Shown here: piece by piece, positions 31,675-46,600 of the stretch | How positions within the stretch are numbered: the first letter of the stretch is position 1 | Layout of the letters: each line of letters opens with the position of its first letter | Assembly (NCBI RefSeq): GCF_029962835.1 | Contig: NC_080578.1 | Coordinates: 105,131,759 to 105,195,758 of the forward strand | Length of the DNA: 64,000 bases | Direction of reading: 5' to 3' | DNA from: Magnolia sinica | Lineage: Eukaryota > Streptophyta > Magnoliopsida > Magnoliales > Magnoliaceae | Translations under genes and position numbers: made by a program | Notes under the pieces: generated by a model | What the model was told of the DNA's origin: nothing | The model's input: only the letters and a program-made list of their open reading frames with translations | The model's database searches: none

Positions 31675-34600
31675 TCATGAGAGGAGTTTCATGTTCTTTA
31701 GGGTGGCAGTAATTAGAGGGAGTTTGCCAGGAGCCCTTTGCTTGTAGTCTTTCACCAAAGCAGTGGCTGCAAGAGATTGCAGATCCGAGCTCTCTTTCTC
31801 GTCCTTGTTCCGTCCTCTCGACAGCTGATTGATGGCAAAGCTACACTGAACAGATTCAAGGCTTTGTTAGTAGTCTTACCACATAATAAAAAGCAAATCC
31901 GTTAATTGAAGAATGAATCTGAGGGCACTGCTGTGCCCATCTGCAAACGATTTCGGACAACGTTTGGACTTCCCCCCAAGATACAATGATGTCAGTGCTA
32001 CATGAGTTGGAATGAGCTCTAATTTCAAATCTACATCCAATTTTGAGCTCAAATCATGACTTTAGATTGAACCTGACTATCCAATCAGATACCCCAATCC
32101 AAACAGAATTGAATTTGCTACCACCATGTACCCAAGTCTGAACTTGACAGGATCCTAATCCAATTCCCTTGGTCGTATTCTGATCCGAGTATGAATTCAG
32201 ACCCCAATCTGACACATTGACAGCCTCAATTGATGAGGGAATGAAACCAAGTAAATTATGAGAGAATGGAGGAAATAAATGAGGTAGGATATCTCACCAA
32301 GCATATACCAAAAAGAGCTTTGGTGTTCTTGCCGCCACTCAAGTCGATGGTGGATGCATAGTACTTTTTAGCATTCTGAAGATTTTCTAGACCACCAAGA
32401 GTATAGAGTACCTATTGAATCAAAGAAAAGAAAAGGGAGTTCAATACAAGACACAATGCATTAAAAAATACACCCAAGTATCACGGATGTATAGTTTCAG
32501 GTCATGACTTGAGATTTTAGTACGGTTCCCATAATATGACAAGGATACTTTATTTTTCCCTGATTGTCATTGCCAGAAAGAAGTGTTCTCACAGGCACTA
32601 GCTTGGGAATTGGATTGAATCAAATCTATGCACTCATGTTTCATGCATACGGCATACCTGCATACAATGCATGTGTGTTCCTAAATGTAGTTCTCTATGT
32701 TGTCAATTGAGATCGATGAAAATTGGGCATAACGCAATGCATGCAAGATGTTGGAGAGGGGGGGTACCAAAAAAAAATAAAAAATCATCCTCTTGACAGT
32801 CCTATCTCCTATGATAAAAAAGTGTTCTTACCTCGGTTTGGTAGAATGTGGGTCTCCAAAGCTGATATCATAGGTTCAAATCCTAAAGGGCGTAGGTTTC
32901 TTGTTGTCATGTTGAATCACACACACACACGATCTTTGCTAAGCTAATATACATGATCAGTACATGTGAGTTTTAGGGGCATTATTAATGACAACCAAGT
33001 TGCTCTTTTTCCTTCTTCTTTCTTTCTTTCTTTCTTTCTTTATTTTTTGAATCAACACCCGTGTCTTGTCAAAGTGATGCAGGACAACTAATTAGTTGCT
33101 CTAAAAGCTCGAAGATCACATGGGCCGCACACCACGAGTGTGCCCTTGCATCTCACAGGCAACCCCACTTGAGCCCGGTGTGAAAATGTTCATGCATTAA
33201 TCACCCCCGGTGAGGAGTCTCGAACACGAGACCTCCCGCCCTGACACCACTTCGATGCAGGACAACTAACCACTTGCTCTAAAAGCTCAAATTAATAGAG
33301 CATGGTGAATTAATCCCTTTATCTCATAGCATAGGCCCCACATTGCATGGGTTAAGACCTCGTCCGGAACCCCCCTCGTGGGCCCCACTTCACATGGGTT
33401 CCGCTTCACATGAGTCACTTGCTTCATATGGATGGAGCCCGCCTCACACAGGCCGCCCACCCCGAGTGTGCCCTTGCATCCCACAGGCAACCCCACTCAA
33501 GCCCGGTGTGAAAATGCCCTTGGATAACAAAGTCACATCAGAATTTCATATGCAACCAATATGGGATCCAATGCATTCAAGTGGTGTGAAGCAGACATAG
33601 GAATGAACTGTGTAAGGGATTAGGGAAATGATGGGTGTTAAAAATCTAAAAGGATAGCCTAAGAAGGGTCTGCACAAATTGAAAACCACCCAAAAAAATT
33701 ATTTTTAATGTTTAGTTTAATTTAATTTAAGTTTTTTATTGGCAACCAGCCCAAACATTATAGGCCAGCTCTTTCTCAAGTATAGAGTGCAAAAATCATT
33801 AATGTACAACTGAAACTTTCAGGGAAAAGTTTCAACTAGGACATTGAGGCAAAGAAGTAGAACATTACTACGTTTACATGTCATAAGTGTATTAAGAATG
33901 CCTCAAAAGTAGTTTAGAGATGGCCAGACAGAGTAGCCAAAACAACTGTAAACAAGAAAGACACTTGCCTCAGCATAAGCTAGGTGATACAGGGGAACTG
34001 TGGGCTGACATAATAGTAGCTCCTCATAACAAAAAGCTGCTTGCTTATACCTGATTTGAAGAAGAAGAAAGAAAAAAAAAAAGAAAAAAAAAAAAACATA
34101 AAGCTTAATAAAATGCAGGACATTTAAATATGGAATGAAGGGTGATATAATGCTCTCACATTTGTAGGGAAACATATATTTCAGCAAGTTCTCTCCATGC
34201 ATCATGATCTGCCATAAATCTAAAATAAAATTCAAGCAACTTAGAAATGTTTTGTAGGGTACAAACCCTAACAGAAGAACAGAAAATAAAATGTCAAAAC
34301 TTGCTTACATTTCCAGATATTTGTTGAGCGATTCAATGGCACCTGACATATTTCCTTGTGCCTTGGCCATAGCAACCTTCCTCTTGAGGATTACCTAAAA
34401 GAGAAAAGATAGAAGAACTAACATTAACCACATTTCTTGAAATGAGCACATCAAAAGAAAGTTCAGTTGAAGAAAATTCATGTAGAAGCTAATGCAAATT
34501 TGCTTCAAGGCCCTAATGGTATTACTTGATCAAGTGGGTTATCCTCCAGAAGGCGTGTGTAAGCAGCCTCTGCATCTGCCCAAGATCCCTTTGCTTCTAG

Positions 34601-37600
34601 AAACATCCCTTCTAACCTGCCTAAAGATTATTGCCAACAAGAATGGTATGCCACCAGAAACAATCAAGATACACATACATAAAAGTTAACTGGAAATATA
34701 AAAAGAGGTGTGCTTGAGTGGTACCAGTACCACCGTAAGTACACAGGTTCCAGGTGGATGTGGGGCCCATGTGATGTCTGAATGCCATCCAACCCATCCA
34801 TCAGATGTGTTACCTCACAGTGCCCCAAGGACCCAAAAATCATCCTGATCCAAAACTCAGGTGGGCCACAGAAAAAGGAACAATGTAGGATGGAGCACCC
34901 ACCATTTCTTTTCACCAGGGCCCACCTGAGGTGCAAAACCATCTGATTTTTGTCTTGTCCATTCATCCAGTCCAGATGAAGGGTATTAATGGCCTAGATA
35001 TATAAACAGAACACAATGGGCCTCACGCGGAAGTCAACAGTTGGCATTCATGACAATTTTTGTTCAAGAGGCAAAAAGATGCTACACGTCTGATGGACAG
35101 ATTGGATCCTGTGAACACATCATGTGGGCCCCACATCTGCCCAGTACCACCGTAGCTTACAGTGTTACTGGTACAACTAGAGTGCTCCCCTAAAACATAA
35201 GAATAGACTGAACACACACTCATGACAATTTTTTTTCCCTTGTTTTGGAGCATGGCCAGGAATAGAACACACGACCTCAATATGGGCATGCATGCATCTA
35301 AGTTTGAGCAATAAATGGCAAATTGTTAAAGCACACATGCATCTCATATTGAAACAATTGGTTTCATGGAGTCCGGAGTACTCAGTTTGTGAATAAACTC
35401 ACCAACCCTTGTACTATCTGGAAATTTCTTCCGAAGAGTTTTTATGCAATCCTACAGAAAAGTTTCCAAGTTTACGTCAATTTCAGTTTTGAGAATCTTA
35501 TGCAAAGCAGTTCAATAAACATGACAAACCGAAGATATGAGGACTGATGAAATAAACACCACAACATGTTCACCATAACAATCTTACTCCAAATGCATAC
35601 CATTGCTGAAAAGATTCAAAAGAGAGGGGGAAAAAAGATTACCAAAAGCTAATAGTAAGGCATGATGTATGAAAAATCAGAAGTAGGACTTGGATCGAGA
35701 AATCAGTTTGGACAAGATCTGAGCAGTAGCCTCAAAAAATTGGTCAACATTTGGTTGTCACTAGTATGAGAGGTGTGATATGCATCTATTATTGCTACTG
35801 CTATGCCATTTACTATGTGAAATATTGGAGACATTACAACAGATTGAAACACATACAAATCAAATACCACTTTAGCAGATTGTCCATTAGGGAGATGATA
35901 GTAGATCTCATGGCTAGCACACAACATCTTTCCGGCTCTTATCAGGATGTGATTTCATTCCATACGAGTGCTATGCGATTGTTCTATGCAGACTTGATGT
36001 CTTCATGCCTAGTAGCAGTGGGACATATTTACTCATGCAGCCTATTTAGACTCCCATGGATATTCTTTTTTGTGAGTGTGCGCGTGCGCACATGCTTTGG
36101 TTGAATGTTTTGCAACGTTCTATTTATTGCGATGTTGATTACGGTGGTGTTTTCACACAAAACAAACTACACTCATAGGATTCTCCATGATCTGACCAGT
36201 ATTGGGTAAGCCAGTCCAGTCCATTACAGTCTTGACAACCCTCAGCATCTAGGAAGTAGGGGGTGAGACATGGGATGTTCTATGTTAGTCAACTACATTG
36301 CATAAGCAGTCAAAATGAGATCTCCACCTTGGGATCAGCATAGACCAAGTGAGACAGTGTGTGTGGCCTGTTCTTGATGCAACTGAGGATGCTTGAGACA
36401 TCCAGTCAAGCTGACAGGTAGTTACCAAGTGACATGCATAGTGTGGTATTAATAACAATCTCTTGGAACAAAGGTGTGCCGTAACAGCCGTGGCAACCAT
36501 TACACGTTACAGGTTCATAACAGCCGTAATGGCTTATATGGAAAAAATAAATTACAGTCCCTGTAATGGCCCCATAACAGTCCATTACAAGGCTGATACA
36601 GTTTTTTTTTTTCCAGAAAAAAAAGAAGAAGAAGAAGAAAAAAAGAAAAAAAAGAAAAAGAAAAAGAAAAGAAAAGAAAAGAAACAAAAGAAAAAAAGAT
36701 CGTAATGGGTGTTATGGCCTGTATTGTAACAGTAACGGTGGTGACTCTTATGGTCACCGTTACCATTACGGAATAATATGCCTAGAGCTATCACCTGTAA
36801 TTCCCAAAGATCCCACCATGATCTGTAATTCATATCATATATGCCTCTTTTTTCTTTTTTCAGCAGTACTGTATCTTAGAATTTTCATCAGTGCAAAGAG
36901 ATCCAATCTGGCCAACTCTAATGTTGTTGTGAACCTTTCATGGTATCATGTGGAATGTAGTTGCACAAAGCGTGAAGGGAATTGGCAAAAGGCTGGTTTG
37001 CGAAAGCAAGGAAGTGTCTGTTCCAAAACATTAGCAAGTATAAATAGCTAAGAAGCGGATGTGGGAATGAGAGCATGGCTCCCAAGCATGAAAGCGACAC
37101 CTAGGTAGAAGGTTCGTAAAAGTAAACTATGGATAAGATCGAGTTAACCTAATTTGGAATGCAAGGTCAATGCTATGAGGATCCAGTTGGTGACCATTCC
37201 CATGAAAGTGGTTGGGTCAAGGCCAACCAGTGCAAACACAATGAGAATATATTTTGACATCACAGTACAGTGATGGCGATGTTGTGGTACACACTTATAT
37301 TGCTTATTGACTCAGCTAATAGAGTGTCATGTTTTAATCGAGTCATTTTGATTTTTTTTTTCATTTTCGACTCAGCCATTGTAGAGTACAGTGTTTTAAT
37401 CAAGTCATTTTTCATTTGTTATTTGTTTCCTTCATGTGATTCATAATTCACAAACTGTTTTTACAAAATACAAATACATAAATAGTTATCACATTTTAAC
37501 AAAATATATTGTTTGCTGAAAATTAATTTAATAAAAGGATTGGCATGTAAATGGTTGGATGTAACACTGCGCGTAATGCAGATGTGGAAACTCGAAATAG

Positions 37601-40600
37601 AGAACAGTCTCTCTACTGCTTAGTTATTCGGAGTGAGGTGAAGCAGTAACTCACTGAGCAAGAGGTGAAGTGGTACCAAGCAGTCACTCGCTAGTCGCTA
37701 CTGCTTAGTTACATGAGTTGCATGTAACACTAAGCATTTTTCAGATGTCGAATTAGAGAACAGTCACTCCACTGCATAGGTACACAAGTGTGAGGTGAAG
37801 CAGGAGTGAGGATTCGGGTGCAAGAGAAGGGAAGTCTTGTTTCAAAATGTCACCAAGTGGAAACACCTATGAATTGGGAGCGCGAAAGCATGACTCTAGA
37901 TCAGGATGAACACCTCACGCACAGCAAGTTCCAGTCTGGCTATGCAGGTCTAGGGCATGATATATGTGAAGCTGTAAGTAATGGTGTGATAGCTAGCCAG
38001 CCAACGAGAAAAAGAAGTGTTGTAACAAGCCTTCATGAAGGATCCTTCTACCTAGGTGTTACTCCCACTTTTGAATCGTGCTTCTGACTTGCACTCCCCC
38101 TCCTGCTTCCTAGCAGTTTATACTTGCTAGCATTTCAAAACAGATGCTTCCCCACTTCCACACCCAAACTTGTCGCAGCTTAACTTCACACTTTGTGCAA
38201 ATATACACAAGCCTCACACATATTACTCAGGGAGTATAGGCTTTTTTTTTTCTTTCTTTTTTCAAACTAATAGCGATGCTCCAGCCGGTCCAAATCCAGG
38301 TAAAGACATAGGCTTGAACTTCATCTGCATGGTTTGTACCAAAATTGAAGATGAGGCTTCTATACTCTAACTCGATGTGACAGATGATACACAGGAACTG
38401 TTATCAGATTCATGTACACTCTTTTCATGCTCTGCTATCAATTGGTGCTGTTTGTTTCAAACATTCAGCATGAGGATCAGTATCCATTACCCCAATGAAT
38501 TCACTTATTCCTGCATATATTTGCTCAGCTGGGTCCTAATTTGATTATGACGGTGGTCATGATACGTATGGATGGTTATATTCAGCTGTTGACCAATTAG
38601 GAATCACCCAAATCCATTATAATTAGTCGGGGACCTGTGTGAAGCAGTCATGCCACGTGTACAAGAAATAGAAGAACTGTGTATGAAAAATGTAAAGCTG
38701 GAGTATGCAAGAACCAGCCTTAATTTACAATGCACATTATGATAATGTGGTGGATTTGGATTTTTGAAAAACTACTCATTAAGAAGATGGTGAACAGAGA
38801 AATTTGCAACTCAACGAGTAGGCTGTACACCATAAGATTTTTATAGCCCTTTCCATGTTCTTGTTTGGATTGAGGAGGGATAGGAAACTAGCCATTATGT
38901 GTGGATGACCACTTTCCAATGCTGAAACAAACAGCACACCCAAATTTGGAATCTACAGATTTTCACTGCTAGGGAATTCATCATTTGGTAATCATTACAA
39001 ATTTCATACTTTTCCTTTTAAATTCTAGGAATCCAAACATGGCCTTAGTGAAATTTATTTATTTTTAACAAATTGTAGAATGGGTAGTTATGGGAAGAAT
39101 TTTTTTGGTCTGACATAAATAATCTTTTGTAGAGAAAAAATAAACCTAATTCTCTCCACTTTTGAGGCGGTAACTTTTTGCGCCTCACTGCTTCTTCTTC
39201 TTCTTTTTTTTCCAATAAAATTGCCATTACCTTAATAAATAAATAAAAACTCTCAACTTTTGACAAGTGATTTTCCACAAGAGAAAACAGACCTTTTCCC
39301 AAAACACTGTTCCTTTGAGCTAGCCCATAAGACCAAGTCCTAATGAGTCTCAACTTGTCCACTAACAGATTGAAGCAATGTTGCGAAGGCCCAGGACCAG
39401 AAAGGTGGAAATCTGTACAATCTTTCCCGAACCTCGGTTGATTAGATCATCACAGGTGGTTTCCAATTTCTCCTTCAATTGTTGGTGGTTGAATTAAAAA
39501 ACAAAGAGCATGGTGGCAATATAGAGATGATCAAGAAACCGTTAAAAATACCATTATGCTAAGCTAAAGTTATAATGATATAATTTCCAGGACAGGACTT
39601 TGGACCCATGCTAGCCTTTCTCCCAACAATTTGGGTTGTTTTTAAATGATAGATTGACAAAAGTTTTAAGATATTATGCACATGAAACATCAACCTTCCA
39701 TTTTCACCAGGCTCTTAGAACTGACATAGCAATGGCTCACATTTACACTACTCACATGCAAGGTGTCCAGTATCGGTATCGGTTGGCGTAACGGTGTCCT
39801 CTGAAACCGATACGGATACGGGGGCGTAACGGCCTGTAACGGCGCAAAAAAAAATTTTTGCCAAAAAAAATGAAAAAATATGGATTAAATCCAGAATATT
39901 CTAAGCATTCCAAATATGCATTCATTTATAAATTGGAACATGTTTATGGTGGTGTAACGGTCCACTCTTTGGTGAGAAGTTGTATCGGACTGTCTGATTA
40001 ATTTTTGAACCAAGTAACCTGAATTTGACTACAAAATTCATATATTTAATTTTCTAAATATCTAATTTATATACTTAATAACTTGATATCATTTCTCCCA
40101 ATAGTTCTTTTAAAAAAACAAAACTAAATTCAGGTAGATGGCGTTGCCAATTTGGGGCTGACTTGGAGGACCAATCTATGCTCCAAATCAGCCTCAAATT
40201 CATGCAATTTATTGCCATTATCCTACTTATGAATTGGTGGACATTTATTGGATAGTGAATCATGAAAAAAAATAAAATCAAAAGGCCCTATTTTAAAAAA
40301 TAAATGTCCACAAATTAACAATTAAAACTATTCAAACAATTTGATTTTGGCATTGTGAGTTAGCAATTATAGTCCATAATTTAATTGCTAAATTTTAAAT
40401 TAATATGTCTTGTGTACAATCTTTTAAGGCCCGAATTAGGCGGGACTCAGATTGTGAAGTGTAGCACACGTGTCAAAGTTTTTTGGGCCCCACCCGTGAT
40501 GAATGTGTTATATCCACACTGTCCATCCATTTTGCCAAATAATTTTAGGGCATGAGCCCAAAAATGAGGCACATCCAAAGCTCAAGTGGACTGCACCATA

Positions 40601-43600
40601 AGAAACAATAATAATTAAACATTCACCATTAAAAAATTATTGGGGGCTACAAAAGTTTTAGATCAAGCTGACATGTGTGTTTTCCCTTCATCCATGTTAG
40701 TGTGACCCAATTAATAGGTTAGATTGAAAATAAACATTACAGTGGACCTTAAGAAATTTTTAATGGTGAGCATTCTATAACCACTGTTTCCTATGGTGTG
40801 GTCCACCTGAGATTTGGATATTACTAATTTTTTGGATCCTGACCTAAAATGACGTGGCAAAATGGATGGACGACATGGATAAAATATATACATCACGGTG
40901 GGGCCCACTCGGGTCTAATCAAATTGGATGGAAAATAAACGTTACGGTGGGCCGCTGCTATTTGTGGTGTGGTCCAGATGATCTTTGGATATAATTCAAT
41001 TTTTTGGTAGTGCTCTAAAATGATATCTAAAAATAGATGAACGGTGTAGATATAATAAATACATCACTGTGGAGCACATGTAACTTTGATCTCCTTCGAA
41101 CCGTTCGTACAACTCGAAGCTCAAGGAGTGTCAGCGCTCGTCTTAGCGTGACACGTACCTATAGCAGCTGGTGCGTGGTACACCTGCAAATAATAAAAAA
41201 AGGGAGCGAGAGGGAAACCGAAAAGAAAAAAGAGGGAAAGAAGAGAGAAGAAAAAAGAGGGAAAGAGGGAGAGAGAGAGAGAGAAGAAGAAGAAGAAGAA
41301 GACCAAGAAGAAGGCCGCAGCCGAAGCTACGGCTGCCTGAGAAGAAGAAGAAAGAGAAGAAGAAGAAAAGAAAGGAAAAAGGTAAGTTTTTTTTTTTTTT
41401 TTTTAAAGGCCCATAACAGCCATTACGGGTCCGTAACGGCCATTATGGCCCGTTACGGTCACAGAATTCTGTAACGGCCGTTTCGACCCCGTATCACGTA
41501 ACGGTGTCAACCGTTACCGTTACGTATCGACCGATACGGCCATATTGTAACGGATACGGGACACCTTGCTCACATGCCAACATGGTCCCACCCCAGCATC
41601 AACCCCTTGCCCAACTCTCATATAAAAACCTCAACGGACATCATCATCATCATCATCTACCCCCAACTTCACATGCAATAGACTATTACGTTGGTTGATT
41701 ACAATCAACAAGCAAAATAGGGTCATGGTATGGCAGTTGCTAGGAAAACCACTATGCATAATGCACCCGAACACATGAAGGTCATGCTCTGGTAGTTGGC
41801 TGCAAAAAAAGAAAAGAAAAAAGGGAACCCACTATGGTATGTTACCACAGATAGGAACAGATGTATATACTATGTAGTGCTAGACGAGCCTGCTGTTAAC
41901 AAACACCAACATAATAGGACTGAAATGTTGCAATGAGTCATCCCACAAGAATAATTGCAACACTTTGTTTTAATCAGAGTGTTTGATTATCGTTATTTCA
42001 TAAGCAGTGCAGAAATTTTAGGATATACTCCGTTTTTCTTGGAATTTTATGCAAGGACAAATTGACTCGATATACTAATGTTTGACAGTAGGCAAGATTT
42101 CTGTACTGTTAATTGCTCGGGCTTTTATAGGATTTTTTTTTTTATTTTATTTTTTTAAAGAAATGCTTTTGTTAGAACATGCCAACTGAAAACCACAACA
42201 TTTTCCAATAGGCAGGAGGTTGCCAATGGTAATATAAAGATGGACATATCTAAACTCTCTCTTGCCTGATGAAACAAATTTCACCAAATCTGTTTCCTGA
42301 CAACATATTTAGATGAAAAAAATAGAGAAGTCATTTGAAGGAAGAAATCACACAAGAATTTCACCTTTGCCACATCAAGGTGCTGGCAGTCCATAGCTGC
42401 AACTGCCACCTGCTCATAAAGAGTCCATTCTGCATTTAAAAAAAAAAAAAAGAAAAAAACATAAATCCATGAGTTTGTCATCATGCCAAAGAGCTATGGA
42501 ACCACAGATGCATGAAGAAAGAATATCATTTTTAAAAGGAATTAAGATGAAAGTACGATGTCTTTAGCCATAACTGAGCAGATCAGAGAAAAATTAGAAA
42601 GGGAAAAACCTGTTATTTGGATGCGGGTATAGTTGTCGAGTAGGGGGAGGATTGAGTACAGTAATCCTCCAAATTATGAAACCTTGAGATAGATAGAGAA
42701 TCTCTGATGCAAGCAGGCCCCTCACACTCATGCAGTATGCCCCACTCGTGCACACTCTTGACCCACAAAATCACACGTTGGGGACACATCGGCCCAATGT
42801 GTAGTAGTGTTTAGTCAATCTCTTGGTAGATAATTATGCTTTATGATTTAGGCATAAAGGAAATGACCGTAATACCCTCATTTATTTTGCAGGGGTTTTT
42901 GGGCATGCGGAATGTAATACCCCCCTCTTGCGGGCTGTTGGTACATGGTTCCGTACGTGAGTCAAAATGGGCTCCCATTAACATAAATTAGGTTTTGCTT
43001 CTTTTTTCTTTTTTCCGTCTCCAGCCTATAAATCAGCCTCTTTGAGCCCTGATATAAAAAGGCCCCTTCATGTGTGCAATCCCACTAAACTAAGTTTATG
43101 AAAGCCTTCCCCCCCCCCCCCCCCCCCTCACTATCTTTGTTTTTTATGTAGCATGCCCACATGCGTGTTTTTGTGTGTGTGTGTGATTCCAGCTGGCTCT
43201 CTCTTGCACACATGCATGCATACTAGTCGATATGTTCAAACTTTGTCATGCGTGCAACATCCAACCCATCCAATAAGTTTGCCCCACATGAGGATGACCT
43301 TGTGCAAAAATCAGCCCAATCCAATCATCAAGTGGGGTGCATCACCAAAAACAACACACAAAATTGAAAATTGCGTGATCATTGACCTGAAAATGATAGA
43401 TCAGCCTGATTCTTGGGACATCCCATTATTATGGTGTTGCGGCCCTTCTAGATGGGCTGGATGCCATACGCACACCACAGTGGGCCCTGCGGGAATTTCT
43501 ATTTGTTTGTGCAGTTGTCCTTTTCTCAATGGTATGGCCCAGCCAGTGAGTGGCTCAGGCTGATTTTTGCACAAGGTGATCCATATGGTGAGGACTCAAA

Positions 43601-46600
43601 TGTTAGTTGTACAAATATTTGAGAGAAGGTAAGGATCCCCTGCCAAGAACTTGCACACTTTAACAGCAATCAATGTCTCTCTGGGATCTCTGAAATATCG
43701 GAAGATATTATTGTTATGACATGACTTGAAGGGCCCACCCCCCATGCACTTAAATGGATCATCCACCGCCCTGGTATGACCCAAGATATTATGAATAAGT
43801 CAAGAAAGTATTCCGAATATTCCTATCTGTATTTGAATAAAGGAAAAGAGGATCAACCGTCTCTTAATCACTTATGAAGAGAATAAACATATTTGGAAGT
43901 GCCCAATTTTGCTTCTTCAACTATTTGCAGTAAGGATTTTATTTCCCCTCCAACAAAAAAGCTTCGAGTCTTAGAGGAGCAAGCTATCCCCATAGCTTGG
44001 TCAATTTGGCATAGGTGGATAGTTTGGGCAATATGCCTTGAACTCTTGGCAGAGAAAGCCCCATATGGAGACAGCATCCATAAAGATGTAAAATCAAGCC
44101 TATTTCTCAATTCCATTGAAGCCCAAAGAAGCTAAAATGCATTCTAAAACGATTGATATGTAAGAAGTAGGTTCAATCACGTCAATTCCTAACCCTATAT
44201 AGAATGCAACAACATAGGGATCCATATTAAGCAAATTATCTATTTGCATACGCTCAAACAACTGCTTCCCAATATGAGAATGTACAAGTAGTCTAGGGGT
44301 TAGTTGAAATGGGTGTATGAAGATTTTTGGGGGTAGTTAAAAAAATTATAAAATAAGTAGTTAGCAACTTAGCCTTCAGAGTATCAGTATCATTTCATGC
44401 ATTGATGACTGGGATACGAAAACATGAATCAGTATCGTTGATACTCCGAAAACAAAAAATCGCTGTCAAAGGGAAACATTGGGACAAAAGGTGGAAATTT
44501 TCAGTGAAACTTCAGGAGATGTTAAAAGACACGTGTTTACAAATGTAGGAATCAAATTATTGAGAGGAAAAAAAAAAACTATACATGGTTTCCATTTTAC
44601 AGGGGCCTAAACATGTGTTGTTGAAAAAATCAGTATAAAATAAATATACAAAATTTGTAGCAATCAATAGATTAGCCAACACTTACTAATATGTAAAATT
44701 TTCACATTAATTAATAGTGAACAGCACATTTTTTAATATAAAAATGAAAAAAAAAAAAAAAGAAACAAGATTTTACCAATTTCTCCCAATTTTCACTTAA
44801 ATGTTAAATTTTCGCCTCAAATCCATGTCAATGCTTGAAAATCAATAGACATGGATTTCCATTACAACACATGCTAGCATTTAATTTTATTTAAAAAAAA
44901 AAAAAAAGAGAGCGAAGTTTCTGTGGATTTTTTCATCACCTTTGAGCTTTGGCTAGTCTTCGTTTCGAATTGAGATTTCTCCCCAAATCTAAACTTTTAT
45001 GCCGAAGTTTCTATGGATTTTTTCATCACCTTTGAGCTTTGGCTAGTCTTTGTTTCGAATTGAGATTTCTCCCCAAATCTAAACTTTTATGCAATAAAAA
45101 CCAATAGTGATTGAAATCACCTGAGGAACAAAATTCCAAAAAAAAAAAAAACCAAAAAATGAAGATTTTAAGGGCCTTTTGAAAATTTTCCTGATTTTTG
45201 TCAATTTTCAACTATTTACGGATGTTTTTGTTGATGGTATTGCCAATACTAGGGAATTTTTATAAGGAATTATTCTCAAATTATCATTGATATCAATGAT
45301 ATAGCTAAGTATTGCCGATACTAGGGAACTTTTATAAGGAATTCTTCTCAAATTATCATTGATATCGATGATATAGCTAAGTATCGCCGATATTATAAAC
45401 AATGTCGGCAATATTTTTTTTTAAAAAAAAAATTATACTTCTAGCAGTTTCGGCATCACTGACCTGGGGACAGTGTTCGAAATATCGATACTATCAGTCG
45501 ATATTATCAGTATCGCAGTCCAGCGATACGAAACCCTTTGGAAGATACTAAAAAATTGAAAAAATTTACATAATTTTTTGTATCGATCAATATATCGATA
45601 AATATCGCATAATATCGCCAAATATTGTTCGATATCGCTAAATATTGTTCTAAATATCGTGCGATATCAACGATACTATCACTTTTATCAGGATTTTATT
45701 TCTTTTTTCAAGAAATTTGTTATACAACACCTGTCAGGGCTACTGTAGCCAACTCCAGGATGTTGTTGGGAGAGCATCATTATCCAAAAAAAATTTAAAA
45801 AAAAAAAAAAAAAATTTAAAAAGAGAAAAAAGAAAAACTTTCAAGAGTAGATTTCAGTACCTGTAAAGAAGATCGCCCTGATCGGAAGCTGCGTTTGATG
45901 GGCCATTCGAATCCAAGTCTCTGATTTGGAGAGATTTGGGCGCGAAATCCAAAGAAATCCTCGAAGTCCTAGCATTTGGGAGAGATTTTAGGGTTCCGGA
46001 ACGCCAGAACCCTCTCTGCTTCGAAAAAAAGGGCCTTGAGCCCTAATTTACGAGAAGCAAATGGGTTGGTGTACCACACACCACCGACCTGGATGGTATG
46101 TTGATGTCACCAAGTTCTGTGGGTCCCATCATGAGTTATATGTTATATCCAAGCCGTTTGTCCATTTTGCGAGCTCGTATTAAGGCTTTAGCCAAAAAAT
46201 AAGACAAATCCAAAGATCAAGTAGACCACACTGAAAAAAGGTGCGGGATATTGAACGTCTACCATTGAAACCCTTTTGGGATCACAGAAGTTTTGGATCG
46301 ATATGATATTTGTTTTTCCTCTTCATCAAGGTCTTTGTGACCTCATGAACAGATTGGATGGAAAATAAACGTTATAGTGGGCCCTACAAATGTTATAACA
46401 GTGAGAATCATTGCCCTCACTACTATTTGTGGTGGGGTCCACTTGAGCTTTGGATATGACTCATTTTTAGGCTCATGATCTAAAATGATCTCTCCAAATG
46501 GATGAACAGTGTTGATATAATAAATACATTATTGTGGGGCCCAGGTAACTTGATCTCCTTTGAACTGTTTGTACAACTCAGCTCAAGGATTTTCAGCGCT

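Larger units (their letters stand above)
39759..41568. mobile_element. hAT element (non-autonomous, 1.8 kb) in EMC2 intron 2
   Basis: Ends are CAAGGTGTCC and GGACACCTTG, flanked by an exact 8-bp duplication CTCACATG (39751-39758 and 41569-41576). CA...TG ends and an 8-bp duplication are hAT hallmarks. Subterminal zones are packed with GTAACGG, GATACGG and CGTTAC words. The middle holds an inserted foldback copy (40440-40920), a partial second one to about 41095, and a purine-rich tract (41197-41382). No transposase is left or was ever present. Confidence 0.85.

Noticed and set aside
33010-33300. Functional tRNA gene on the minus strand
   Set aside because: A- and B-box-like words are present but no cloverleaf can be drawn; a SINE-like repeat fits better.
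36406-36833. Phenylalanine-rich frames suggesting a membrane protein
   Set aside because: They read the antisense of a GA-rich tract within an EMC2 intron.
41171-41474. Lys/Glu/Arg-rich open frames
   Set aside because: Produced by a GA-rich purine tract inside a hAT element; no domain and no gene context.
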